The notes beneath the pieces are model-generated. The model did no database searches, was not told the DNA's origin, and worked only from the letters and a program-made list of their open reading frames with translations. Shown here piece after piece: positions 10,431-20,500 of a DNA stretch of 64,000 nt (the stretch's first letter is position 1; each line of letters starts with the position of its first letter). The stretch lies in NCBI GenBank assembly GCA_949358305.1, contig OX442314.1, positions 43,842,581-43,906,580 of the forward strand, written 5' to 3'. This DNA is from Strigamia acuminata. Its lineage: Eukaryota; Arthropoda; Chilopoda; Geophilomorpha; Linotaeniidae. The position numbers and the translations under genes are program-made.

Positions 10431-10650
10431 TGGATGCTCTGCCAAAATCTACACTCACAAGGCGCCATCTTGGACTGACCAAACGTGAGTGTGTGGAAGA
10501 AGAAATTTAGCTACTTAATTTCACTCCTGTAATTTTAGAACAATTAAAACAAGTTCCTTTTATTATTTTGTGTTGTGTTAAAATCATTTCCTTAGACATT
10601 GGCTGCTGAGTAGAAGTCCTAAACACCATCAGAACAGTGATTTTACTGAT
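10430..10650. repeat. repeat related to 12840-13080
   Basis: Both copies contain GCCAAAATC, a CTCAC...GTGAG fold around CGCCATCTTGGA, then AGAACAATTAAAACAA, AAAATCATT and GAGTAGAAGTCCT. The copy here begins inside the right arm of the last hairpin seen in the 12820-12853 copy, so it is 5'-truncated. It may be an LTR or SINE-like unit; I cannot tell. Confidence 0.6.
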
Positions 10651-10894
10651 TGGCCAGATGATCCGACTGATGACCAACCACAGGAGAATATATTTAGCGT
10701 CGGGTGTAATCGAGTCCATACACTTTCCTCCTCCTCAAGCCTTTCCTCCCGGACCACAGGACGAAGCGCAAGACGGAGCGGTCATCACTTTTTGTGCTCA
10801 CATCATAGAGGCGGAGCGGCTTTGTTGTTCGCTACGTGTAAACTCATTTGATATAGTTTTTTATACTTTTAAAGGCCATTGAGAATTTACATTT

Positions 10895-11045
10895 AACGTT
10901 TATATGTTTTGGGATAGTATAGCAGCAGTAAATGGTTCAAAAAGTAAGAAACCATTCCGATTTGATTATTCCATAGTGACAGACTTTCTTAGTCACCATT
11001 TCTTATTATTTCTTTACTGAATTCAGTCAGCATTTTAAAAATCTA
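10895..11045. repeat. 150-bp repeat, copy 2
   Basis: Direct copy of 8281-8435. Confidence 0.7.
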
Positions 11046-11224
11046 TTAAAAAATCGATAGTTCTTAATAATAAAGAAAAATTCATGCAACTACGATGAAT
11101 TTAAATAGTTGCCGAGTCGACTATTTTCACATTGAAAATACGAGATGTCGTCTCCATTAGGTTGCATTCTAACTGGAAAGAATATTCAGTAAGCCAATTG
11201 AGTACCATATTCTATCTTCCTTAA

Positions 11225-11691
11225 CCCTTGGAGGCATAAGGGTAAAATGTGCTGTTCTGGTATAAGCCATTACGGATTTTGGGACAATTTTCAGGTCAGT
11301 TAGTTGAAGCGCTGTTTAGGTTTTTTTTGTAGTTCTTTACTAAATTTATAGAGGGCGCAATATGTTAATGCAATAATAATGAACTTTGAACCATCTGGTG
11401 GTGGTTTTAAACACTACCTGTAAAAGCAAAAAGGCTGTTAACTGAAGCGCTTTTTACTAAAGCAGCAAAGCCTGTTTAAAAGTTTTGCTGGAGTTTTAAG
11501 GGGCACCAATTTTGCAAGATGAATAACTAATTAAATAAATGATGAATCAATACAAATTTCACTTGAGATTTACTTTACTATCAGATAAACAAAGTCACAA
11601 ATTTTCAGCGAAAAAAAATGGATAGGAAAAAAATTTTCCTATTCAAGAAAGAGCTTGTCCCTAAATCCGTATAGCCTTATGCCTCCAAGGG
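11225..11691. mobile_element. piggyBac-type MITE (467 bp)
   Basis: Perfect 17-bp terminal inverted repeats, CCCTTGGAGGCATAAGG at the left and its complement at the right, are flanked directly by TTAA (11221-11224 and 11692-11695). TTAA targets and CCC ends are characteristic of piggyBac elements. There is no coding content. A diverged second copy lies at 39022-39475 inside another MITE. Confidence 0.85.
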
Positions 11692-11699
11692 TTAATTAT

Positions 11700-12230
11700 T
11701 TTTTTTGAAATATTTTAGATGCGGTCTTTGCAGAGCAATCTTTCCTGGTTCTACACCAGTACCATTTTTTTTAACGAGCAGATTGAAACCACCCACCAAC
11801 TGCAGCGTTCTGATGCATATTTTGAATTTTACAATCAGTCCTACCTCAGCTGCACACAAGTTTATGCATTAAAAACATTTCATATTTCATTTTGGAGCCA
11901 CGATTCATTTATTTTTATTAATGAACCGTATGTTTTGATTATTATTTTTGAATTTGAACTAAATTTTAGGCAGAAGAAGAGCACTGTGGTATTTGAGGCA
12001 GAAGAAGAGCACTGTGATATTTGAGGCATAGAAGTGCACAGATTAATGATTTAGAATGAACTGTTTATCGACTCATCAGTCGAATGAGTAAGCACCATAT
12101 TTCCAATTTGTCTTGTAACCACAGCAAACATTATTTTATGTTCTATTTCAATGTAAGTTGAAATAAAACATATACTACCATAGTTAAATAAAAGGCACAA
12201 TATTACCCAAATAATATTGTGTCTTGCAAC
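11700..12230. other. no gene recognised; 28-bp tandem duplication
   Basis: A unit reading GAGGCAGAAGAAGAGCACTG occurs twice in tandem near 11970-12025. Otherwise I see no supported feature. Confidence 0.4.
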
Positions 12231-12636
12231 AAGTTTTGGCCTAGCAACAGCGCCAACCAATCCCGCTGCAGCATGCATTACTTTGATGATGCTGCTAGGC
12301 GTGTGCCTGGGCAGAGCATCCCCTCCTCTAGCGCGTGTCTGGCTCAATTGTTGCACACGACCCGAAGGCGGCCGTGTGTGATCTTTGTGCAACTCGTCAT
12401 CTGCGCAGCTTTACTGAGCAGATTTCGGAGTGAGCCAAACGGTTTTGGCCCACTCTTCCCGCATTCTTGATCTTGCTTCCAAACCTTTCACAACTGTGTC
12501 AAACTTATGCCCAAACTCGCTAAGTGTGATCTGTGATATTGGAAGAATCGAGTCTCATTGCTGGTCCGTGCCAACTGTTCGGAATAGCGCCTTTCTGCTT
12601 GAATTACTACGTGTAATATAAGCCATTTCTGTGTGG

Positions 12637-12853
12637 AAATTGACATTGAGCTTGCTCTGTCAATTTGAAGGCTTTGTGTCGAGTTTAACTCCACGAAGCG
12701 AACTGTGTGTAGACGGATTGTTGCGTCGAGCTTGCTCCATAATAATCAACCCGCTGTGTGCTAGACGTATTCTCGTGTCGAGCGTGCTCCACGAGAAGTT
12801 TTAGGTGTATTTAGAAGTAGGATTTTGGCGTTGAGTTTACTCCGCCAAAATCC
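12637..12853. repeat. array of five hairpins with a conserved apex
   Basis: Five units at 12637-12666, 12671-12699, 12716-12747, 12770-12797 and 12820-12853 share the apex T-Y-GAG(C/T)-NN(N)-(G/A)CTC. The apex itself pairs as GAGC/GCTC or GAGT/ACTC. Each apex is flanked by a different stem that still pairs: 9 bp (AAATTGACA), 8 bp with one G-T (GCTTTGTG), 10 bp with two G-T and one mismatch (GATTGTTGCG), 8 bp (TTCTCGTG) and 11 bp (GGATTTTGGCG). A CTGTGT-containing spacer precedes units 1, 3 and 4. The function is unknown. The array belongs to a larger repeated unit, since its right edge recurs at 10430. Confidence 0.85.
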
Positions 12854-13080
12854 CGCGCTCACAGGACGCCATCGACGCCATCTTGGAGCCAACGGTCAAG
12901 CGTGAGTGTGCCAGTGTAAAAAGAAGTCAGATCGACCCAGTCATTACATTTATATTATTTTGCATCATATTCGTGTATAAATTAGAACAATTAAAACAAT
13001 CTAATTTTTCCTTTACTCCTCTGTGTAAAATCATTCCCCTAGACAACCATTTGGCCACAGAGTAGAAGTCCTGTACGGCA
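12840..13080. repeat. repeat related to 10430-10650
   Basis: This is the longer copy, continuing from the hairpin array. See the entry at 10430 for the shared segments. Confidence 0.6.
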
Positions 13081-13092
13081 TCTCAACGACGA

Positions 13093-13125
13093 TCACTTGA
13101 TAAGTTTACCTAATTTATTAAGTGA
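13093..13125. repeat. 11-bp hairpin
   Basis: TCACTTGATAA and TTATTAAGTGA pair over 11 bp with one G-T, around an 11-base loop. It lies 240 bp downstream of the five-hairpin array but has a different loop. Confidence 0.55.
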
Positions 13126-13519
13126 AAACCCGGATCGCCGCAACTTATCACCTTAGACAGGTTGCATTGTGTGTGCAACCACTCTGTAATGCACTTGCAC
13201 AACAACACAACAAGCACAACGTTGACTTATTCCAGCTGGTTTACGCCTAACTGTGTACTGTGTTCTACTACGCGGAAAAGTAGTTCTGTGTCAAAGCATC
13301 GCTTTTGAAATGTTGGTAATCGATCACAATGTCAGGAGTTCAATTACAATTCTGGTGTTTTGGGCTACTTTTTTGTGCCGCTACACCAGTGAAATAGGTC
13401 AAAAAACGTAATATTTTGGTCAAAAATATGAAATTTTGATCAAAAATGTCAATTACAGTCAACGAATGTCAGTTTTGGTTTTAACAGTTTGTTTTTTGCA
13501 TCTAATAAGTTCATTTTGA

Positions 13520-13926
13520 CACAAGAAAACGCATTTTACACATAAACGGCCAGTTAAGAATAAACTCGCAGCGGAACTGCCTGACACCGATGGTGGTGTT
13601 TTTGGTCCTTGGCTTTCTCCCGGTTCGGTGTCCATGGAAACGGACGATGCCGAAAGTTCAACCAAGGCAGCCAAACATTTTGTACTTTATAGGATTTTCA
13701 GTGGCGGCGATCAGTGTTTTGTACGCGTCACATATCTAAAGGTTTGGAAAAAAAATATCTTTTGTTTTATATTTTTAATTCTGTGTTTAATTTAATAGGA
13801 CAATACTCCGTCGGACGATTATAGGATTATTCCTTCGTGGCTTCAAGTCTTGGTTTTAACAAATGAAAGAGCAAAAGAGTTCGTTTGCGTCGGCGCATTG
13901 CAAACCGTACCTCAGGATTTGATGAG
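13520..13926 (+). CDS. two exons of an unidentified host gene
   Basis: Exon a is open from 13520 to 13741 and encodes ...P-D-T-D-G-G-V-F-G-P-W-L-S-P-G-S-V-S-M... and H-F-V-L-Y-R-I-F-S-G-G-D-Q-C-F-V-R-V-T-Y-L-K. A 57-bp intron follows (GTTTGG ... TTTAATAG). Exon b (13799-13926) continues in phase with D-N-T-P-S-D-D-Y-R-I-I-P-S-W-L and F-V-C-V-G-A-L-Q-T-V-P-Q-D-L-M, with a possible donor AG|GTTTTA at 13927. The composition and the phase-preserving short intron look like a real gene rather than a repeat. I do not recognise the family. The true 5' boundary and further exons were not found; T-rich low-complexity sequence follows. Confidence 0.55.
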
Positions 13927-13929
13927 GTT

Positions 13930-14205
13930 TTACTTCGTTTTTTCTCGTTTCCTACACATTTTTTCATGTTTTTCCTCATTTTTCTCGTTTTTATTTATAT
14001 TTTTTTCCAATTTCTCCGTTTTTTTTTCGTTATTTTCCATTTTTATCTCGGTTTTTCGGTTATATCTTGTTTTTTTTGGGGGGTTTTTTTTCCTGTTTTA
14101 TTCCGTTCTTTTTCATTTTTATTCATTTTTTTCCTCAGTTTTTCCGTTTTTCCGGTTTTTTTCCGGTTTTTTTCCGGTTTTTCTCTCGTTTTTTCGTTGT
14201 GGTGG
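13930..14205. repeat. T-rich low-complexity tract
   Basis: Degenerate short repeats of the TTTTCCGTTTTT kind. Open frames across it encode only Phe/Ser-rich strings and are not genes. Confidence 0.8.
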
Positions 14206-14469
14206 TTTTGAGTATAGATGGTGTATTTTGGTCGGTATGTGTTAACAATCTTATACTGCAATTCGAAAAATTGTATCAAATAATTCTAAAAAACATTATA
14301 CAAAATTTAAAAGAAAAATTTCTAAAAATTAGAAATTAGGAATTCAGAAAATTAGAAATACGTCAAGTTGTTTTGATTCTGCTTCATTGACTTTGTCAAA
14401 ATTTACTCAATATCATCACAACCACTTATCCAAAGTGGTGGTCCATCTTTTATAAGCAACTTTTCATCA

Positions 14470-15300
14470 TTTATGATCACTTTTGTTGGAAAGTGCATTA
14501 TTACATTTACGACCAATTTGTTGAAGTTATAGAAATCCCACATTCAAGTGGGCTTACAATACAAACTCATGTAAATGCCACATTCATGGATAAATATGGG
14601 CTGACAAAACAAAGTCGTGCAAATGCCACATTCACGAAAAATGTCCAAAAAAAGCATTCAAATCAGACTGTACCACCAGAGCTCTCATCTGGTTTCACCG
14701 AGACAATGTCATCAGTTTATCCAGGGGTGACCACGTGGAGGTAGAGAGTTGGATTTTACACCCCCAAAACACACCTTTGTTCTTTCGACCGTCTGAATTG
14801 AAACATCTCTGTAATTTTGCGACCAACGACACTGAGGGGATTTGTAATATAAGTATAAGTAAATAAATATTAAATATATATGAATACCTATATACAAATA
14901 TATATTATTTATAAGTAAATAAATATAAATAACAAATTCATGCAAAATGACGAGTTCAACTTCGGCTGTTTAAAAAAAAATGCAAATAAGAACAAAAATG
15001 ACCATACTTTTAAAACAATGACAAAACTAAATAGACCTTTTCGCAGTAGAAATTTCACGTAAAACCTAAGAAACCATGTTGGGCCGAACCAGAAATTCGC
15101 GACCATTAAAACACGTTAAAAAAGTAATTCATTTCATATTGGAATTTGCTCGTTTTAGACCCAAAAAATAATCCGATATTTTCCGTCATGAATTAGCAAA
15201 TTTGCGACGAACCTCAACCGCCTCACGCATCCGCCATCGACAACAGAAGTCGCTACGGGGTTCACAGAAAAATTAACGGCTTAATCGAGGAAGAACGAGT
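14470..15300. repeat. gypsy-associated dispersed repeat, copy 1
   Basis: Shares GGCTTACAATACAAA, AATGCCACATTCA, CTGGTTTCACCGAGACAATG and GTGACCACGTGGAGGTAGAG with copies at 33940, 53340, 57760 and 63440. Farther on it shares a CGACTACGGGGTTCACA-like segment with two of them. In fuller copies the upstream part encodes gypsy RNase H, so this is probably the 3' portion of a gypsy family. Confidence 0.7.
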
Positions 15301-16330
15301 CTTAGTGAGCATTATGGGATAAAAGTATCACTCCTTAAAGAATAAATCCCTAGTAATGCATGATGCACTCTCGACCCCAGCTTCACTCACATCAATTGCA
15401 TAGAGCACAAGGTCGCGTGTAATGTCGGCAAACGTGGGAAATAGAGCAGTATTTTTCCAAACATTCACTTTTAAACATCACTCGTTCCGAAACACGTTCT
15501 ACACTTGAATTAAAAAAGATTATTGTGTTAAATTATTCTTATTATTATTTTAAATATTTTTTTTGGATCATCCATTGTTTGATCGAACAAAAAAAATTAA
15601 AAAATTCATTCTAAATTCGGTTAAATGGAGCGTTTTAGGTCTATTTGGGTAACGTTTTTCAATCAATTTCAAAGTACCGGTTTTTTTTTTGGCTTGTTTT
15701 GTTTGATACCGTATTTTAATTATAATTTTGTTCAATTATAAAAGACCTTTTGTATCGCGGCTGAAAAAAGCAAGGAAGTCTGTGAAGTCATCAACAAAAG
15801 ATGGCGGTTATTTGGGGAGGAGAAAATCGGATTTCGAGGTCAGGTTAAGACAATAACACTACTCCGCTTTTGTAGTGGTAAAATATACAGTAGGCTGGTA
15901 AAACAAAAGGACATGACGCGATCTTTGGTCACGTCTCGGTAATGGCTCGAATTAGCATTGGAAATTAATTAAAGCGATTGAGGTAAAATTGTACGTAAAC
16001 AAATAATTGTGGAAAGAGAGAGAAATAAAAAATATGTTTTTATTTTTATTGAAATTTAGCAGGAAAGTGCGAAAATGGGAAAAAGGGATTTTCAAATGAA
16101 GATTAAGTGGAATTATTGATGTTTTTGGTGGATTTAAATAGGATTTCGAGGTTGAATTAATTGAATATTATCAGAAATGGGATAAAAGATTAGAATTTCC
16201 GTCGGAAAGATAATAATGAAAAATGACGTGAGGGAGAAAATGAGAAATGACAAATAATGTCAAATTTAGGTCGAAAACAACAATGGAAAATAACACAAAG
16301 TGACGTGAAATAATGGAAGAAAATAATAGA
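15300..16330. other. AT-rich, no gene recognised
   Basis: No coding frame, RNA gene or recognisable repeat end is visible. Confidence 0.4.
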
Positions 16331-16379
16331 TTAAATGACAAAATTTGTCAAAACAATGAAAAGTACTAAAAAATAAAAA

Positions 16380-16830
16380 TATCGAAAAAATAATAAAAAA
16401 TGCCAAGAAATATTTTTAAAAAACAATAAAAAATGCTGAAAAAAATCGAAAAAGAATGAAAAATGCCCCAAAAAATGCTGAAAAAATCGAAAAAAAAATG
16501 AAAACTGGCAATAAAAACGAAAAACAACAAGAAATGTCCAAAAAATAAAAAAAACAATGAAAAATGCCCTAAAAATAAAAAAAAACAATGAATAATGCCC
16601 CAAAAAATCGAAAAAACAATAAAAAATGCCTCAAAAAATCGAAAAAACAATATAAAATGCCCCAAAAAATCAAAAAAAATATGAAAAATGCCCAAAAAAA
16701 TCGAAAAACAATGAAAAATGCCCCAAAAAATTGAAAAACAATGAAAAATGCCCCAAAAAATCGAAAAAACAATGAAAAATGTCACAAACTATCGAAAAAA
16801 CAACGAAAAATCCCCCCCAAAAATCCCTAA
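16380..16830. repeat. tandem array, unit ~30-38 bp
   Basis: Degenerate head-to-tail units containing AATGAAAAATGCCCCAAAAA and ATCGAAAAAAC. Open frames on the minus strand encode only Phe-rich strings and are artefacts of the repeat. Confidence 0.85.
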
Positions 16831-17255
16831 AACCACTTCGAATAAAAACCAACAAACAACCGAAAAAGAGCAAAGGTCAAGAAAATCACAACCAAAAAAA
16901 ATAAAAATAAAAAAAATAAAAAATAATTATCAAAAAATTCCCTAGTTAAGTAACAGATCTGAGTAATGGGGTCCACGAACAATAGCCCACGTGAGAACGC
17001 ACTGCTCTGGTTTGTCCGGGTCACTCAAGCCATCATATCTCTTACCACTTGAATCCATCCATCTCAATTCCCAAACCGTATTGAAAAAGATGTTCCAATA
17101 ACATCCGATTCCCTTTTCCCCACTGACCTACATCACCAAAGGCCACTGTCCTGCCTCGATCCACCGTCACACTTGATCGACCCACAGCCCATTCATTCGT
17201 CAAAGCCATCTCTCATCACCACTAGACATTCCACCATTCCCCAAACCTCACCCCG

Positions 17256-17263
17256 TATATAAA
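17256..17263 (+). promoter_or_regulatory. TATA box of the cuticle protein gene
   Basis: TATATAAA lies 44-51 bp before a good splice donor (CAG|GTGAGA, donor GT at 17307-17308). That leaves a short untranslated first exon beginning near 17286. The coding exon follows a 274-bp intron. Confidence 0.7.
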
Positions 17264-17596
17264 CAACACCAAATCGCACCCGCAATTCGCCGCACTCCAA
17301 ACACAGGTGAGAACACAACGGCACCATGCAGCGCCTATCCCGCATCCAGCGCGATAGGCCTAACTCCATCGCGGAGCCGTTTATCGGTCAAATACACTCG
17401 GATTAAGACGAATTTACGAGAGAAATGACCACCAAAACGCTTGTTTTCAATGTTAGCTCGGTGTTTTATTAATTTTCTTTCCCACTCTGGGAAATTTGGA
17501 GGATCTAGGTCGAGATTTGGGATGCTGCGGACATTGAACTTGAAGAAGGGAATTTTTATTTTCGAAATCGTTCATTTCAGGGTTAAAAGCTCGAAG

Positions 17597-20500
17597 ATGG
17601 CGGTTTGGCACACGATGTTTGTAGCATTCGTTTTCGTTGTTGCGTGCGTGACAAGTGCGGCCGAAGTGCGAGTCAAAGTGAGTGGAAGTTTTTAGTTTAA
17701 TTTTCGTTGTTTTGATTGGTGTTTGGATTTGTGTAGCGACAGGAGTTGCTTCCGCCGCTCGAGATGCGTCTTCAGGACAATATTCCGGGGCAGCCGGTGC
17801 TGGATTACCCGATATTCGACGAGGTTCCCGACTCGTCTTTTCGCTGCTCGTCGCAACAACATCCCGGTTATTACGCGGATTTGGATGCTCGATGTCAGGT
17901 AAAGGGAAAATATTTTTTGCTGATTTGAAATTTGATTCGTTCCCGTGAGTTATGGTTCGAGAATACGATTATGTTGTATTAAGATGCGTGGTTTGATAGA
18001 GACCGATGCATTAAGTGCAAGAAATTTGGTTTTTTTGTTGGGACAGAAATTAATTCTTTTCATTTAAAGATCAAATTTTTTAGCTAAAAAATAATATTTT
18101 AGCCAAAAAAACCAATTTTTTAGCCAAAAAAACCAATTTTTTAGCCAAAAATTAATATTTTAGCCCAAAAAACCAATTTTTTAGCCAAAAAAATATTTTT
18201 TAGCCAAACCAATCAATTTTTTTTGCCAAAAAACAATTTTTTAGCCCAAAAAAATCACTTTTTAGCCAAAAGATCAATTTTCTAGCCAAAAGATCAATTT
18301 TCTAGCCAAAATAACCAATTATTTAGTCCAAAAATCAATTTTTTAGCCAAAAAACCATTTTTTTAACCAAAAAACTAATTTTTCAGCCAAACCAATCAAT
18401 TTTTTTTTAGTCAAAAATCAATTTTTTAGCCAAAAATCAATTTTTAGCCCAAAAATTAATTTTTTTCGCCCAAAAATATCACTTTTTTAGCCAAAAAATC
18501 TATTTTCTAGCCAAATAAACAATTTTCCAGCCAAAAATTTAGAATAGGTTTCACCAGAATGCATTTTAAAAACATTTTCGCACGCGACAAGTATGCAAAC
18601 AATAATCCAAAATGAATTACTAACATTTTCAAAATGCATTTCTTCAATTCCATAACAAAACGCATTATCTAACGCCCAAATAACACAAACAACAAAATCT
18701 ATTCTCGAACCATTTTCGTCCCTCATTAACACCAAAATGCAAATTGTCTCAAAGTACAATGAATCCAATTGATCGTGGACTCATCCGCAACAACAATACG
18801 GGTCAGTCTGAATCAACAAATCGGGGTCACGCCATCCAAAGCCACCGGGGCGAGGGTGGTTGCACCGCAGAACATCTCCAACCGCCAGGCCGTCGACCCC
18901 GAGCCAAAATTCCCATTCATTATCTCCAACCCATTCACAGGTCTTCCACATCTGTCAATTCAGCGGCCGCCAAGACAGCTTCCTCTGCCCCAACGGCACC
19001 GTCTTCGACCAGCGCTACTTCGTCTGCAACTGGTGGTTCAACGTCGACTGCACCCTCAGCCCCACCTTCTACTCTTTCAACAGCCAGCTCTTCGTCTCCA
19101 GCGACTCCTCCCTCCTCGTCCAAGAAGTCGTCTCCCAGGACGTTTCCTTCGACCCCCCGCACTCCCTCCCCGTGCCCGGCGTCGTGGGCGGCGGCTCCGT
19201 CATCCCGTCCCTCCGGGAAGCGCACAGTCTGGACGACCCCGGCTTCGTGCCGTCGCCCAGAGACTGGGAAATCGCGTCGACGAGCGGCTCCGTGTCGTCC
19301 TGGAGCCGCCCCAGCGACCACGCGACTAGAGGTCGTTCGATGGCACCTGTCCGACCGGTCACAGCCACCTCTAGCTACCCAAACGAAGAAAACTTCGATT
19401 ACCGTATGCCCGTTACAACTTATAGGCCGCTAGTGCCGTACCGGCCGCCAGAGACCCGGATCGTCAACGAAAGACCTTCGAAGGACCGATATCCGCAAGG
19501 GGAAGAAACATTCCCGGAAGAGATGGTACCGGAAGAAGAGCCGGCGTATTATTCCCATCCCCGGCCGATCCCGGAGCGCCAAACTCGGGTACCGGTCGAT
19601 GTAGGAACCGTAACGAACACTTATCCCGAAGAGGAATTCTTCTCGCGGGAGACTTTTGTCGAAGACGCGACGGAAGTGTCGGAGAGGGAAAAGCCGGTGC
19701 CGCTGACCCCGGAAGAAGCGGTAAGTCTGATGCCCGACTACGATACCTATACTGGGGCTCCGGAACCGTCGCCGTTTGACGAGGATTTCAACTACGGACG
19801 GAAGTTGCACGCTCCCACCGCCGTTACGCCGGATCCGGTTCAACTGACCAGCCCCAGAGTGAAGATCCGTCATCAGCAAAACCTGATTAATTATCCGGCG
19901 GAAGAAGACTTGCCGTTAGAGGAGATGCTGCCCGTCACCGAACACAACGCGCTTCCCGGTCCCGGCCCAACGCCGGCCCCGTATTACTCTCCACGACCAC
20001 CTCAGACTCCGCTTCCGGTACCGGATCCGATTCACCAACGACCGCTATTGGAACCGGATGCCGATTACCGGTCGCTTCAGTTTGTGTCCAGCCGGATACC
20101 GGTGATCGCCCCAAACGGACACAGCGGCAAGCCGGCGTTTCAGACTCAGACCACGCGGCAAGCGTTGGAGTTTGTTTCCACACCGACTCCCAGGCAAGCG
20201 GACTTCCGATCGACTCCGAACATACAGATATTGTCCACCCCGAGCCCGGTGCAGGAGTCCAGTACGGAGTACTCCAATGTTTCCGTGGAGTCTATGACGC
20301 GTGATACGATCAGTTTTGGGCAATCATACCTCCCAGACATCCCGGACGCGCAATCGGCGTTGCCGGTGGGCGGCGAAAGCGGAGATGTCCAGAATAATAA
20401 CTTGTTCGAGTACGGGACTCCGGAAGAAGCGCCCATCAATATGGAGGAAGCGGTCACCCCGCCGATAAACTTCCAATCTAGTCGACGACCAACTTATCCG

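Noticed and set aside
13850-14245. Phe/Ser-rich frame of 131 codons
   Set aside because: The N-terminal part is exon b of the unidentified gene read past its splice donor; the rest is a T-rich low-complexity tract.
16331-16785. Phe-rich open frames on the minus strand that look like membrane proteins
   Set aside because: They are translations of a degenerate A-rich tandem array; every frame shows the same pattern.
18744-19433. Long Pro/Ser/Thr-rich frames overlapping the cuticle gene
   Set aside because: They are other-frame shadows of the large last exon; splice phase and the chitin-binding domain decide the frame.
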